NCBI GenBank assembly: GCA_965203735.1
Contig: OZ241909.1
Coordinates: 3,596,001 to 3,660,000, forward strand
Direction of reading: 5' to 3'
DNA: 64,000 nucleotides
Source of the DNA: Bin55 sp965203735
GTDB taxonomy: Bacteria > Pseudomonadota > Gammaproteobacteria > Pseudomonadales > Azotimanducaceae
Part shown: positions 1 to 8,854 of the stretch, piece by piece
Layout of the letters: each line of letters starts with the position of its first letter
Position numbering within the stretch: position 1 is the first letter of the stretch
Notes under the pieces: generated by a model
What the model saw: only the letters and a program-made list of their open reading frames with translations
Told to the model about the DNA's origin: nothing
Databases searched by the model: none
Program-made: the position numbers and the translations under genes

Positions 1-228
1 GATATGTGGTTGTCCGACGTTCACGACATGCTGACAGTGACTTTCGATCAGTCGCGTTCACAACAGGAAAGTAAACCGACGTCGTTCTCGATTGAATCCA
101 CAAATTGTTGCGAGTACAAGGTCAATCGCGTCGATTTGCACTAGCGCAAAGACAGCAGTCAATAGGGAATTGAGAAATCTAAGTCACCGACAATCCAATC
201 AGTGCAAGACTGTTCGACGTTTTGAATA

Positions 229-1095
229 CTACTGTGGAACGTTTCCTTGAACGACAATCCGGTGCATGATTCGCTGTTCCTTGTAGTCGGCGATGGCGTA
301 GTGCATCACAGACCGGTTATCCCAAAGCACTAAGTCATTGACATTCCACTTGTGCCGGTATGTGAACTCGGGCCGAACATGATGCGAGAAAATCCGGAAC
401 AACAATGACTCACTCTCATCAGCAGGCATCCCGACGATGTACTTCGTAAAGTTCGGATTTACGTACAGCGCTTTCTCTCCTGTCTCATCATGAGTTCGAA
501 CGACAGGATGAATTGAATCTTCCACATCAGGTCCGAATACTTTGCCCGTATGAAACGCACTCTTGTCCGCAATGTCTTCCTTGAGCTCACCTGGCAGAGT
601 GTCGTATGCGAGATGCTGATTGGAGAAAATCGTGTCTCCTCCAAAACTCGGCAGCCTCTTGGCGAGCAATCCCGTGTACTTGGGTGGAGTGGAGTGCCAA
701 GTCATGTCCGAGTGCCACCCGCCACCAGCTGGATGGCTGCCGGGGAAGAACTTGAACTTTCTTCCTTCTCCTGAACTACCAATCCACTGAACGTACTGCG
801 TGTCTCGGTGTTTCGTTGCCGGATGTGTAAGCAAAGATCCCCAGCGTCTTCCAAACGCTTCCAACTCAAGCGCACTAAGCTGTTGATCGGGCAGTACAAG
901 TAGGTGATGCTTTAGCATCAAATCACGTAACAAGTCAATCGATTCTTGTGATTGATCCTCACCTACATCTAGGCCTTCGACTCGAGCACCCATCGCAACG
1001 CTTACTGGGTCTACTCGATAGCCGGTTTGGATTTCAGATTCTGATTCTTTGAGCTGGGCTTTCACAACTAGCCTCTGGGACTGATTTACACGCAA
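229..1095 (-). CDS. TauD/TfdA-family Fe(II)/2-oxoglutarate dioxygenase
   Basis: The 288-residue protein belongs to the TauD/TfdA family, cytosolic enzymes that couple 2-oxoglutarate decarboxylation to hydroxylation of a small substrate. The metal-binding HxD is visible in WHSDMTW (about residue 127). The distal histidine and the 2-oxoglutarate-binding arginine lie in the C-terminal stretch VMHYAIADY...MHRI. The length is normal for the family. The substrate cannot be read from sequence: taurine, other sulfonates, chlorophenoxy acids and amino-acid derivatives are all handled by relatives. It ends the minus-strand block downstream of dnaB (52 bases away). The 228 bases between its stop and the window edge show no gene. 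Confidence 0.85.
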   Translation of the reverse strand: MRVNQSQRLVVKAQLKESESEIQTGYRVDPVSVAMGARVEGLDVGEDQSQESIDLLRDLMLKHHLLVLPDQQLSALELEAFGRRWGSLLTHPATKHRDTQYVQWIGSSGEGRKFKFFPGSHPAGGGWHSDMTWHSTPPKYTGLLAKRLPSFGGDTIFSNQHLAYDTLPGELKEDIADKSAFHTGKVFGPDVEDSIHPVVRTHDETGEKALYVNPNFTKYIVGMPADESESLLFRIFSHHVRPEFTYRHKWNVNDLVLWDNRSVMHYAIADYKEQRIMHRIVVQGNVPQ

Positions 1096-1147
1096 TCATA
1101 CAAAAACCGTGGCGGACAATCGATGCATGGACTGCACCGCAGTCGAC

Positions 1148-2728
1148 TTAGAAGGGTTCCTCCTCGTCTTCCGCATTCGAGTAACCTGCTGCGTCCGTCT
1201 TGTTGAAGTTCACATCAGGCTGATTTCGTTCTGTGTAATCAGTAGCACCTGAAGCCTCACGAAAATCCTCTCCTGTCACGTCAAACTTCATTAGAGGTTC
1301 GACAAATCTGAGCTTGATGGAACCTCTAGGTCCATTCCTATGTTTTGCGAGAATGATCTCCGCCTTACCCTTCTCGGCACTCTCTCTGTCATAGACCTCG
1401 TCACGGTAAATAAACAGAATCAGGTCCGCATCCTGTTCGATTTCGCCACTGTCGCGCAAGTCTGACATCTTCGGTCGCTTGTCGTGTCTATCCTCCAACC
1501 TGCGATTCAATTGTGAGAGTGCCACGACGGGAACATTGAACTCCTTGGCTAACGCCTTGAGTGAGCGTGTGATGTCTCCCATTTCCTGCACTCGATTGTC
1601 GTGCCTCCGAGAGGGCCTCATGAGTTGAATGTAGTCCACTACGATTAGTGCAAGACTATTGCTTCCGAGTCCTTCACCACTTCTTTCAGCCGACTTGACC
1701 TCACGATTTATTCGTCTAGCGTACGATCGCATTTCTTCGACTGACAGATTTGGCCGATCGACCAAGAAAAGTGGTTTGTCCGACAAGCAGCCAGTTGCGC
1801 TTTCAAGTTGCTTCCACTGTTGTGTAGAGAGCTCAGCGGTCACCAAATTCCTGTAGGGAACGGATGACTGTGCAGCAAGTAGTCGAAGAACCAACTGGCT
1901 ATGATCCTGCTCCAAAGAAAAGAAAAGTACAGGTTTCGTTTCCTGTCCAAGAATGACCTGTTCGCAAATGTTCAAGGCGAATGCCGTCTTTCCCATGGAA
2001 GGGCGGCCAGCAATGATGATGAGATCGTTGTTGTGAAAACCGCCAGTCAGGTCGTCTAGATCCCAAAATCCCGATGGAAGTCCCGGAAGCTTTCCGTCAG
2101 CTGATCGAAGTTCTTCAATGCGACTTACCGCAGGAGAGAGGATGTCACCCAAAAAGTGCTGGTACTGCTCACCGGTGGTGCCTTTAGATATTCCAAGTAT
2201 GCGTTCCTCGGACTCGGAAATGACTTGCTCAGACGTCCGGTCTTCCGGAGTGTGCGCAATGTTCTTGATATAGGTTGATGCCCCGATCAATTCACGACGC
2301 AACGCGGCGCCCCGCACCATCTTGGCATATGCTTCGACGTTACGTGAATCGTGGACAGTTTCCTCGATTTCGAAGAGGTAGGGATAGCCCCCGACTTCCT
2401 CAAGCAGACCGGCGTTTGTCAACGCATCACAGACCGTGAGGTTATCCATGGGACTTCCTTGGTTCGCCAGCGTTCTGATCGTCTCAAAGATCTTCCGGTT
2501 CTTTGGCTCGAAGAACTCCTTGGATTCAAGGAGACCAGTTAGCCGGTCCCACGCAGAGGGGTCACCCATCACACAAGCTAGAACGGCCCGTTCAGCTTCC
2601 GTGCTGTGTGGCATGCGACTGAGCGTTTGGCTTGATGAATCGCTTGCTAGATATTCCTGTATTTCTGTGTCGTAGTCGTCTGACATGGAGGTATGTATGA
2701 GTTCATCCGTGACACTCTTAATGTCCAT
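1148..2728 (-). CDS. dnaB: Replicative DNA helicase DnaB
   Basis: DnaB is the hexameric 5'-3' helicase that unwinds DNA at the replication fork and recruits primase. The 526-residue product has the N-terminal primase-interacting helical domain (TEAERAVLACVMGD, about residues 43-56) and a RecA-type C-terminal ATPase with Walker A GRPSMGKTAF, Walker B VVDYIQLM and the arginine-rich LSQLNRRLEDR stretch. Its length is slightly above the usual 470 because of an N-terminal lead of about 35 residues and an acidic C-terminal tail. No intein is seen. The ATG at 2728 has no clear Shine-Dalgarno, and an in-frame ATG 14 codons in is an alternative. It follows rpsF-rpsR-rplI on the same strand, a common gammaproteobacterial order, here without alr. 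Confidence 0.97.
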   Translation of the reverse strand: MDIKSVTDELIHTSMSDDYDTEIQEYLASDSSSQTLSRMPHSTEAERAVLACVMGDPSAWDRLTGLLESKEFFEPKNRKIFETIRTLANQGSPMDNLTVCDALTNAGLLEEVGGYPYLFEIEETVHDSRNVEAYAKMVRGAALRRELIGASTYIKNIAHTPEDRTSEQVISESEERILGISKGTTGEQYQHFLGDILSPAVSRIEELRSADGKLPGLPSGFWDLDDLTGGFHNNDLIIIAGRPSMGKTAFALNICEQVILGQETKPVLFFSLEQDHSQLVLRLLAAQSSVPYRNLVTAELSTQQWKQLESATGCLSDKPLFLVDRPNLSVEEMRSYARRINREVKSAERSGEGLGSNSLALIVVDYIQLMRPSRRHDNRVQEMGDITRSLKALAKEFNVPVVALSQLNRRLEDRHDKRPKMSDLRDSGEIEQDADLILFIYRDEVYDRESAEKGKAEIILAKHRNGPRGSIKLRFVEPLMKFDVTGEDFREASGATDYTERNQPDVNFNKTDAAGYSNAEDEEEPF

Positions 2729-2862
2729 GTTAGTAAACGGATAGTCAAGTGCACAAGTACAAATTTGTGCGCTTCAAAAGCCGAACTGAACGATTTTGCC
2801 CCCATGGCAAACATGCCGGCTGAACAACTCTGTGGATAAGTTGTGTTTAGGACTTGGAGTAT

Positions 2863-3309
2863 CTACTCGGCGTCCACGATGACTCGTACCACACGAGATA
2901 CATCTGCGTGCACGCGGATCTCAACTTCGAACTCGCCTACCTCGCGAATCGCACCGCTCGTCATCTTGACTTCGCTCTTGTTCACTTCGATTCCAAGATC
3001 GGAGATTTCTCGAGCAATTTCGACAGGCCCTACGGAACCGTAGAGACGACTTGCATCCACAGTTCGAGCCAGGAGAGTAATTTCCAGATCATCCAACAGC
3101 GCCGCACGTTTCTCGGCACCTTCCAAACGCTCGACCGCCAAAGCCTTGAGTTCTTGCTCCCGTTCAGCAAATACCTTTCGGTTTTCATCAGTGGCCTTTA
3201 AGGCTAGTCCGCGCGGAATCAAGAAATTTCGGGCAAAGCCCGGTTTCACCCGCACCTCGTCGCCAAGATCGCCCAGATTGGTTATTCGATCAAGAAGTAA
3301 CACGTTCAT
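2863..3309 (-). CDS. rplI: 50S ribosomal protein bL9
   Basis: The 148-residue product starts with the bL9 signature MNVLLLDRITNLGDLGDEV followed by GFARNFLIPRGLA. It then has the long central helix (TDENRKVFAEREQEL and onwards) and the C-terminal globular domain. bL9 binds 23S rRNA near the L1 stalk and helps maintain reading frame. An AGAGGA Shine-Dalgarno precedes the ATG. It is the third gene of the rpsF-rpsR-rplI ribosomal operon, 12 bases after rpsR, and ends with TAG. Confidence 0.98.
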   Translation of the reverse strand: MNVLLLDRITNLGDLGDEVRVKPGFARNFLIPRGLALKATDENRKVFAEREQELKALAVERLEGAEKRAALLDDLEITLLARTVDASRLYGSVGPVEIAREISDLGIEVNKSEVKMTSGAIREVGEFEVEIRVHADVSRVVRVIVDAE

Positions 3310-3321
3310 TACACTTTTCCT

Positions 3322-3552
3322 CTAGGATCGATGCTGGTCGGTATAGGGAAGTAACGACAGATATCGAGCTCTTTTGATAGCACGAGCCAACTGTCTTTGA
3401 TACTTCGAACTGGTGCCCATCATCCGTGCAGGCACGATCTTGCCAGTCTCAGTTATGTATTGGCGCAACGTCTCAAGATCTTTGTAGTCGATCTCCTTGA
3501 TGCCCTGTTCCGTAAAGCGACAGGTTCTACTTCTTCTGAATGTTCGCGCCAT
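3322..3552 (-). CDS. rpsR: 30S ribosomal protein bS18
   Basis: This is a 76-residue basic protein with the bS18 core (IDYKDLETLRQYITETGKI, PARMMGTSSKYQRQLARAIKRAR). bS18 pairs with bS6 on the 30S platform, and rpsR directly follows rpsF. The GAGGAG Shine-Dalgarno of rpsR lies within the last codons of rpsF, which suggests translational coupling. Length is normal. Confidence 0.98.
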   Translation of the reverse strand: MARTFRRSRTCRFTEQGIKEIDYKDLETLRQYITETGKIVPARMMGTSSKYQRQLARAIKRARYLSLLPYTDQHRS

Positions 3553-3558
3553 GACTAA

Positions 3559-4110
3559 CTACTCCTCATCCGTATTTTCAGCTACAACTTCTTCAGTTGC
3601 ATCAGGTTGTGATGACTCAGGGGGTTCTTGATCTGGCATGTCCCCTTCCCCTTCTTCGAAGTCTCGATCCTCTGACACATCGTCCGATGCTTGGTCAGCA
3701 CGAGCTCTAGATTCCTCTCGCGCCTTGCGTCTTGCCTCCATCTCTTCCTCTCGGCGACGTTCCTTCTCACGCTCCCGTTCTTGGTCACGAAGCTCCTCTT
3801 CGTAAATCTTTGAGGTTTCAGTCTCGGCGAATTTTCGCTTGAGGATCATGTTGCGCAATACCGCATCGTTGAATCGAAATGCGCTCTCAAGTTCTTCCAA
3901 AACGCTTGGTGGGGCCTCGATGTTCATCAAAACATAGTGGCCCTTATGTATTTTTGAGATGGGATACGCAAGTTGGCGACGACCCCAGTCCTCACATCGG
4001 TGAATGGACCCTCCCTCGCGTTCGATCATTGCACGATATCGATCAATCATCCCAGGAACCTGCTCCGACTGATCGGGATGCACGATGAACACTATCTCGT
4101 AGTGGCGCAT
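3559..4110 (-). CDS. rpsF: 30S ribosomal protein bS6 with a long charged tail
   Basis: Residues 1-95 form a canonical bS6 domain (MRHYEIVFIVHPDQSEQ, KGHYVLMNIEAPP, NDAVLRNMILKR). It is followed by about 85 residues of highly charged low-complexity sequence: first Arg/Glu alternation (REREKERRREEEMEARR), then an acidic tail ending in ENTDEE. E. coli bS6 is about 131-135 residues with a short glutamate tail extended by RimK, so the 183-residue product here is clearly longer. The tail stays in frame up to the rpsR ribosome-binding site. First gene of the ribosomal operon. Confidence 0.97.
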   Translation of the reverse strand: MRHYEIVFIVHPDQSEQVPGMIDRYRAMIEREGGSIHRCEDWGRRQLAYPISKIHKGHYVLMNIEAPPSVLEELESAFRFNDAVLRNMILKRKFAETETSKIYEEELRDQEREREKERRREEEMEARRKAREESRARADQASDDVSEDRDFEEGEGDMPDQEPPESSQPDATEEVVAENTDEE

Positions 4111-4368
4111 AAAGTCTCCCTTTGGAATTCGCCCTCGGCATTCCCTGCTGAATCCGAGAACAAGGAGTAGAAATTAGTAATGGGAAAATCCCGAGCACTA
4201 TTTTAGCGTTAATGTGGGTTGCACTCGGTGCTTTGTCCGGGAATTCTTCGCATACTTGGGCTGGATAGCGGATTCGAGACAACCAACAGCAGGAAATCTA
4301 CGATACGAAATCTCAACGTTCGGGGAGAGTCTTCACCGTGTAAAGGCGACACTTCAATCCGCGGAATC

Positions 4369-5133
4369 TCATGTCTCAGTCGTAGCACCACGTTGGCGGC
4401 GAACTTCGTAAAGCAGAATCCCTGCAGCAACGGCCACATTCAAGCTCTCGACCGTCCCATACATGGGAATCGAAACCAACAAGTCGCACTTGGTTCGAGT
4501 CAATTGACGCAGACCCTTCTCCTCGCCTCCCACAACCAAAACGGTTGGAGAGGTAAAGTCTGCTTGCAGATAGCTTGATGAGTCGCCGAGTTGCGATCCA
4601 GTAACCCAGCAGCCCTGTTCTTTCAACCAATCCAATCGCCTCGCCAAGTTGGAAACCTGGACAAGAAAGACGGATTCGAGAGCACCCGTGGATGTGCGGT
4701 GAACTACATCTGACAGAGGTGCGCTGCGATTCTTGCCTATTAGAACTGCGTCTACGCCCGCTCCTTCGGCAACTCGCAAGCAAGCACCCAGATTTCGCGG
4801 GTCCAAAACACCATCCAAAGCCAAAATCAGAGGATTTTTCCAGTTCTCAAACGCCTGCTCGAAGTCTTGCTCGGATTTTGCCTCGGCGACAACGGTCTCA
4901 AGGACAACTCCTTGGTGAGTCGCTCCTCTAGCCAGCCGATCGAGAGTCGAACGCGGAACAGTGCTAACCCTTACTTTCAAGCGTAATGCTTCTTCGCGAA
5001 TCCGTTGCAGTCTGTTGCCATGAAACCCTTCAGCCAAGAGAACTCGATGAATACGTCGAGGCGATCCCCGAAGCATCGACATTGCACTGTGAATGCCGTA
5101 AACACGGCGGTCATTGGACTCGGAAGTATTCAT
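4369..5133 (-). CDS. rlmB: 23S rRNA (guanosine-2251-2'-O)-methyltransferase RlmB
   Basis: RlmB is a SPOUT-class enzyme that 2'-O-methylates G2251 in the peptidyl-transferase P loop. The 254-residue protein has an N-terminal L30e-like substrate-binding domain (RRVYGIHSAMSML) and the trefoil-knot motifs DPRNLGACLR, GGEEKGLR and IPMYGTVESLNVAVAAGI. Length matches the family. It overlaps the 3' end of rnr by 4 bases (ATGA-type junction), giving the rnr-rlmB pair known from many gammaproteobacteria. Confidence 0.95.
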   Translation of the reverse strand: MNTSESNDRRVYGIHSAMSMLRGSPRRIHRVLLAEGFHGNRLQRIREEALRLKVRVSTVPRSTLDRLARGATHQGVVLETVVAEAKSEQDFEQAFENWKNPLILALDGVLDPRNLGACLRVAEGAGVDAVLIGKNRSAPLSDVVHRTSTGALESVFLVQVSNLARRLDWLKEQGCWVTGSQLGDSSSYLQADFTSPTVLVVGGEEKGLRQLTRTKCDLLVSIPMYGTVESLNVAVAAGILLYEVRRQRGATTET

Positions 5134-7178
5134 CGTCGTTTACGTCGTTCGCGGCGAAACACGAGCTTTCCCTTCCGGTATTCGTGACCTACTTCACTCG
5201 CATTAGCATCCACGAGATCCAATCTCTGTTGTTCCACGTCGACGGAAGTAAGTCGAACTCTCATCGACTCACCAATCTTGTATGTCTTGCCGGTCGCCAC
5301 ACCAACTAGCTCTGTGATTCTGTTCTCGTAGTAGTCGTCCTCGAGATCAGACACGTGTACAAGACCCGAAATCAGGTAGCGATCAAGTTCGACAAACAGA
5401 CCAAACTCCTCAATTTTGACGATATGTCCTTGGAAGATCTTGCCAGTTTCCTTTTTCAAAAGCGAACACTTCAACCAAGCGTCTACCTTTCGAGTGACTT
5501 CAACAGCGCGTCGCTCACATAGTGAAAGTTCGTTCCCTATGTTCCTGCTAGTTTCGATCTCTGTTCTTGACTCGCGTTCGCCATTGAGCAAGTTCTTGAT
5601 CAGTCGATGGACGAACAAGTCCGAATAACGACGTATCGGAGACGTGAAATGCACATAGTTCTCTAATGCAAGTCCGAAGTGACCTGAATTGTCAAATGAA
5701 TACATGGCCTGCTTCATCGATCGCAAGACCAGCAACTCCCAAATCCAAGGTGTTCTGGTACTCGACCTAATCTTGTCAAGCAATCGCTTAATGAATATCG
5801 GCTTTTCGCCACTAAGTCTTTCCGACGGAAGAAAACATCCCGTTAGGTCGCGACGAAGTTCGCTCAGAGACTTTGAGTCGGGACCTTCATGAACACGAAA
5901 CAGAGCAGGACAATCGTGTTCGAGAAGGAATCGTGCGGCACAAACGTTGGCTGAAATCATAGCCTCTTCAATCATGCTGTGTGCTTCATTGCGATCATGT
6001 AGCATCACGTCGACTGGGTCTCCATGCTCGACTAGCACGGAAGATTCTCGAGTGGTGAAATCCAATGCACCCCGTAGCTCTCGCGCCTTCCCAAGAACTT
6101 TGGAGACTTCATACAGTTCACTAAGCGAATGAACTACCGAACTTGGCCGCGAAGATGGCTCACCTTTGCAAACCTGGAATGCTTCGGTATATGTAAGTCT
6201 GGCGGCTGATCGAATGACTGCCTCATAGAACGAGTAAGACTTAACCACACCATCTTGCGTTATCGACATATCGCAAACGATGACTAGTCGATCTTCACTC
6301 GGTCTCAGCGAACAGATGCCACTTGAAAGTTCATGAGGAAGCATCGATACAACTCGATCCGGGAGATACACGGAGTTGCCGCGTTCTTGGGCTCTTACAT
6401 CAAGGGCGTCACCTGGTTTGACGTAATGTGCTACATCCGCAATCGCAACCCTCAATCGCCAAATTCCTTGCTTCTCCAGGTTCGCCAACACAGCATCGTC
6501 GAAGTCTTTGGCCGATTCTCCATCAATCGTGATGAACGGCAGGTTTCGCAAGTCTTCCCGGCCTGCCATAGACTCAGACTCGACTCGATTGGGAATGGAG
6601 CCCTGTTCAGTGATTTCACACTCTTCGTGTGGAACTTCGTAAGCACTAAGAAACGCCAAAGCTGCGCGATCAGATTCGCTGTCTGTGTGTATGACTCGTT
6701 GAACTGACGCTTTTCTCGAATTGCTGCCTAGGTCGTGCAGTCTGACGGTGGCTAAATCCCCATCCCTCAAATTGGGCACGGGATCAAGTGGAATCCTTCT
6801 AGATCCATCTTGCACTAGTGGTTGAAAAAACCAGCGGTGAGACTCCTTTGTGACAATACCTGTCATGAATCTCCGTTCCGGTTCAACGCGGCTGGCGGAG
6901 TTTCGGCTCAGGTAGCGGCCGTTTGAGTCCTTTGAAACTTCACCTTGTTGCACCATGGATTGAAGCAATTCCGAGATGCCGGGTGCATTGCGCAAGAGCC
7001 CAATTAACTTTCCATAGGAAGTGGGACCGTGCTTCCTGAGCACTTTCTTGATTCGCGACTTGGTTGCAGGTCTCAAAACTACGCTTCCAGACTGGTCGAT
7101 GAAGTTCCTGTACTTGACATGCAATGCCTGCATAAGCTTCGAATCATGCCGAAGACACCGTCTCTTCGAAGCGTACAA
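5130..7178 (-). CDS. rnr: Ribonuclease R
   Basis: RNase R is a processive 3'-5' exoribonuclease of the RNB family that degrades structured RNA. The product has an N-terminal winged-helix-like region (KSRIKKVLRKHGPTSYGKL), cold-shock-like segments, the RNB catalytic domain with the acidic cluster ITIDGESAKDFDDAV, and a C-terminal S1 domain (GHIVKIEEFGLFVEL) followed by a basic tail. At up to 682 residues it is shorter than the roughly 800-residue E. coli enzyme, mostly at the N-terminus. The start is uncertain: TTG at 7178 has a distant GGAAG, and an in-frame ATG lies at 7133. It overlaps rlmB. Confidence 0.93.
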   Translation of the reverse strand: MYASKRRCLRHDSKLMQALHVKYRNFIDQSGSVVLRPATKSRIKKVLRKHGPTSYGKLIGLLRNAPGISELLQSMVQQGEVSKDSNGRYLSRNSASRVEPERRFMTGIVTKESHRWFFQPLVQDGSRRIPLDPVPNLRDGDLATVRLHDLGSNSRKASVQRVIHTDSESDRAALAFLSAYEVPHEECEITEQGSIPNRVESESMAGREDLRNLPFITIDGESAKDFDDAVLANLEKQGIWRLRVAIADVAHYVKPGDALDVRAQERGNSVYLPDRVVSMLPHELSSGICSLRPSEDRLVIVCDMSITQDGVVKSYSFYEAVIRSAARLTYTEAFQVCKGEPSSRPSSVVHSLSELYEVSKVLGKARELRGALDFTTRESSVLVEHGDPVDVMLHDRNEAHSMIEEAMISANVCAARFLLEHDCPALFRVHEGPDSKSLSELRRDLTGCFLPSERLSGEKPIFIKRLLDKIRSSTRTPWIWELLVLRSMKQAMYSFDNSGHFGLALENYVHFTSPIRRYSDLFVHRLIKNLLNGERESRTEIETSRNIGNELSLCERRAVEVTRKVDAWLKCSLLKKETGKIFQGHIVKIEEFGLFVELDRYLISGLVHVSDLEDDYYENRITELVGVATGKTYKIGESMRVRLTSVDVEQQRLDLVDANASEVGHEYRKGKLVFRRERRKRR

Positions 7179-7505
7179 AACTCGGTTCTTCCATATGTAT
7201 GCTTTTGGGGATCTGGCAGACGTGGGAAATTCTCACAATCCAAAGATTCTCGTCGCCTGAAGAACATGCAGACAATATTCACGGGAAACGCGTATTTGGA
7301 TCTGTGTCTAACTGGATACAATGCGTTGAAATAGGGGTGATTTGTGGTGATTCTTGCCCGCTTTAGGCAAAGTCCCCAGGCCCAACTCCGCTTTGAGTTA
7401 CCAAGATTGCGTTTATCAAAGGTGGTCGCCAACGGTACCTCAGAGTTTGTCCAACGCATAGAGATCTTCTTTGAAGTTCTTGGCAATGCTCGGATTGGAA
7501 GAAAC
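7179..7505. other. Intergenic region between rnr and tRNA-Leu
   Basis: These 327 bases separate the rnr 5' end (minus) from tRNA-Leu (plus), so both promoters must lie here. No convincing coding frame, repeat or RNA motif was found. Open frames crossing it on the minus strand run through the tRNA and look spurious. Confidence 0.5.
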
Positions 7506-7592
7506 GCCGAGATGGTGAAATTGGTAGACACGCCAGCTTCAGGTGCTGGTGGGGGCAACCCCGTGGAGGTTCGAGTCCTCTTCTCGGCACCA
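7506..7592 (+). tRNA. tRNA-Leu (anticodon CAG)
   Basis: An 87-nucleotide class II tRNA with a perfect 7-bp acceptor stem (GCCGAGA/TCTCGGC), discriminator A and an encoded CCA end. The anticodon stem CCAGC/GCTGG closes the loop TTCAGGT, giving anticodon CAG. The variable arm is long (GGGGGCAACCCC), and the T arm carries GTTCGAGTC. The discriminator A and long variable arm fit leucine. Its 3' end is 2 bases from the folE2 stop on the opposite strand. Confidence 0.96.
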
Positions 7593-7594
7593 AT

Positions 7595-8545
7595 CTATGG
7601 CGATGCCCTAAATCCGTCCTTAATGCCCTTGGTGACCATGCATACTGCGTTGTGCGCATGCAAGCTTTCAAAGTGTTCCACCCGGACCAAGAAATCCTCA
7701 ACTTCGGACTCTTCGGTCAAACACGATTTGAGACGACGCCCAGCATCTTCGCAGAACATAGGATTCTGACCGTTTAGCAATGCGAACTCCTGTTCGTCCA
7801 CTCGCTTGACAGCAGTTTGGACCGGAGTCGCTAATGCACCTTCTACCTTGTCGATCAGGTGCGTTAACGGAAAAGCTTCTAGCTCAGACTTTAACCTCAC
7901 GACAACGCTAGCGGAGCTTCGCTGACCGTGAGGTGTGGCAACGATGCCTTGATCCGTACCCAGCCAATGCCGTACCCGAGTCGCGCTCACGGTTCCGACT
8001 GAACCGAAGTCCTGGTCAAACTGGTGTTGAATGGACTGACGAGCTAGCGCAGCGGACGCTGGACATGTGCTTGAGTAATGAACTGTAAACTTCATGTCTA
8101 CATGGGTAGAACCATTCACGTGTTCTCCGCGAACGGAGACAGGGTAGTTGTTCCATCCTGAATGGTCCGAGACCAGTGCGTTCCGACGCAAGTGTTGTTC
8201 CAACGAGAACTCAACCAACGCATGCGACGAAAAATCTCGATGGGAATCGAGCATTTGCTGCAAGAATCCTGCAATGGAGACAGGGGACAGCGGTCGGTTG
8301 GCGGCCTTCTCGTCAAGCAATACATAAAGGCGCGACATGTGGATCCCTTTGGCTTTCGGGTCTTTTAGGTTGACGTAGAGCTGAACGATGCTTGGTGCTG
8401 AACGAACCTCTTCTGTGTCGCAAAATTGCATCGGGAGTCGAATGTCGCTCATTCCAACCCAATCCAAAGGATCTTGTTCGTCCTTCAATACTCTCATTGC
8501 CACGTCGGGCATGACTTGATCTGTTATCGAATAGAGATTTTTCAC
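7595..8545 (-). CDS. folE2: GTP cyclohydrolase FolE2 (type IB)
   Basis: FolE2 converts GTP to 7,8-dihydroneopterin triphosphate, the first step of folate (and queuosine-precursor) synthesis, and can use metals other than zinc. The 316-residue protein shows family blocks DWVGMSDIRLPM, NLKDPKAKGIHMSRLY, the CPASAALARQ cysteine segment, ATPHGQRSSASV and HFESLHAHNAV. Length is typical. It lies at the end of a purA - Trm112-like - folE2 run on the minus strand and converges on tRNA-Leu. Confidence 0.95.
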   Translation of the reverse strand: MKNLYSITDQVMPDVAMRVLKDEQDPLDWVGMSDIRLPMQFCDTEEVRSAPSIVQLYVNLKDPKAKGIHMSRLYVLLDEKAANRPLSPVSIAGFLQQMLDSHRDFSSHALVEFSLEQHLRRNALVSDHSGWNNYPVSVRGEHVNGSTHVDMKFTVHYSSTCPASAALARQSIQHQFDQDFGSVGTVSATRVRHWLGTDQGIVATPHGQRSSASVVVRLKSELEAFPLTHLIDKVEGALATPVQTAVKRVDEQEFALLNGQNPMFCEDAGRRLKSCLTEESEVEDFLVRVEHFESLHAHNAVCMVTKGIKDGFRASP

Positions 8546-8629
8546 TTGGTTGAGTCTATTTGGATGTATTCAAAGATGGTGCGAGGCAGTTCCTACGTGC
8601 AACGAGGATTGTTAGTAATCTCGAGTCTT

Positions 8630-8824
8630 CTATCCGGCAGCATTCGATTCCTCCTCGTCCGTTAGCTTTCGTGCTTCCGAAACAACCATGACTGGAATTC
8701 CATCTCGAACAGGATAAGCCAATCCCGCCTCGTTCGACCAAAGCTCATTGGTCGACTCGTTGTAAATCAGTTTTGATTTGGTCAGAGGACAAACCAACAG
8801 ATCGAGAAGTTTTGGATCGATCAT
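8630..8824 (-). CDS. Trm112/YcaR-like small protein
   Basis: A 64-residue protein starting MIDPKLLDLLVCPLTKSKL with the closing segment YPVRDGIPVMV, the pattern of the UPF0434/Trm112 family. Bacterial members are small zinc-ribbon-like proteins; here only one cysteine is left, as in many bacterial homologues. In enterobacteria the gene sits beside lpxK-kdsB; here it lies between purA and folE2. The family's precise role in bacteria is not settled. Confidence 0.88.
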   Translation of the reverse strand: MIDPKLLDLLVCPLTKSKLIYNESTNELWSNEAGLAYPVRDGIPVMVVSEARKLTDEEESNAAG

Positions 8825-8854
8825 GCGTGCATTTTACGTTTCGTATTGCTCCAG

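Noticed and set aside
2854..3201. 115-codon plus-strand frame over rplI
   Set aside because: Antisense to a certain ribosomal protein gene; composition follows from the other strand.
7079..7558. 159-codon minus-strand frame
   Set aside because: It crosses the tRNA-Leu gene and the rnr 5' end and has no recognisable domain.
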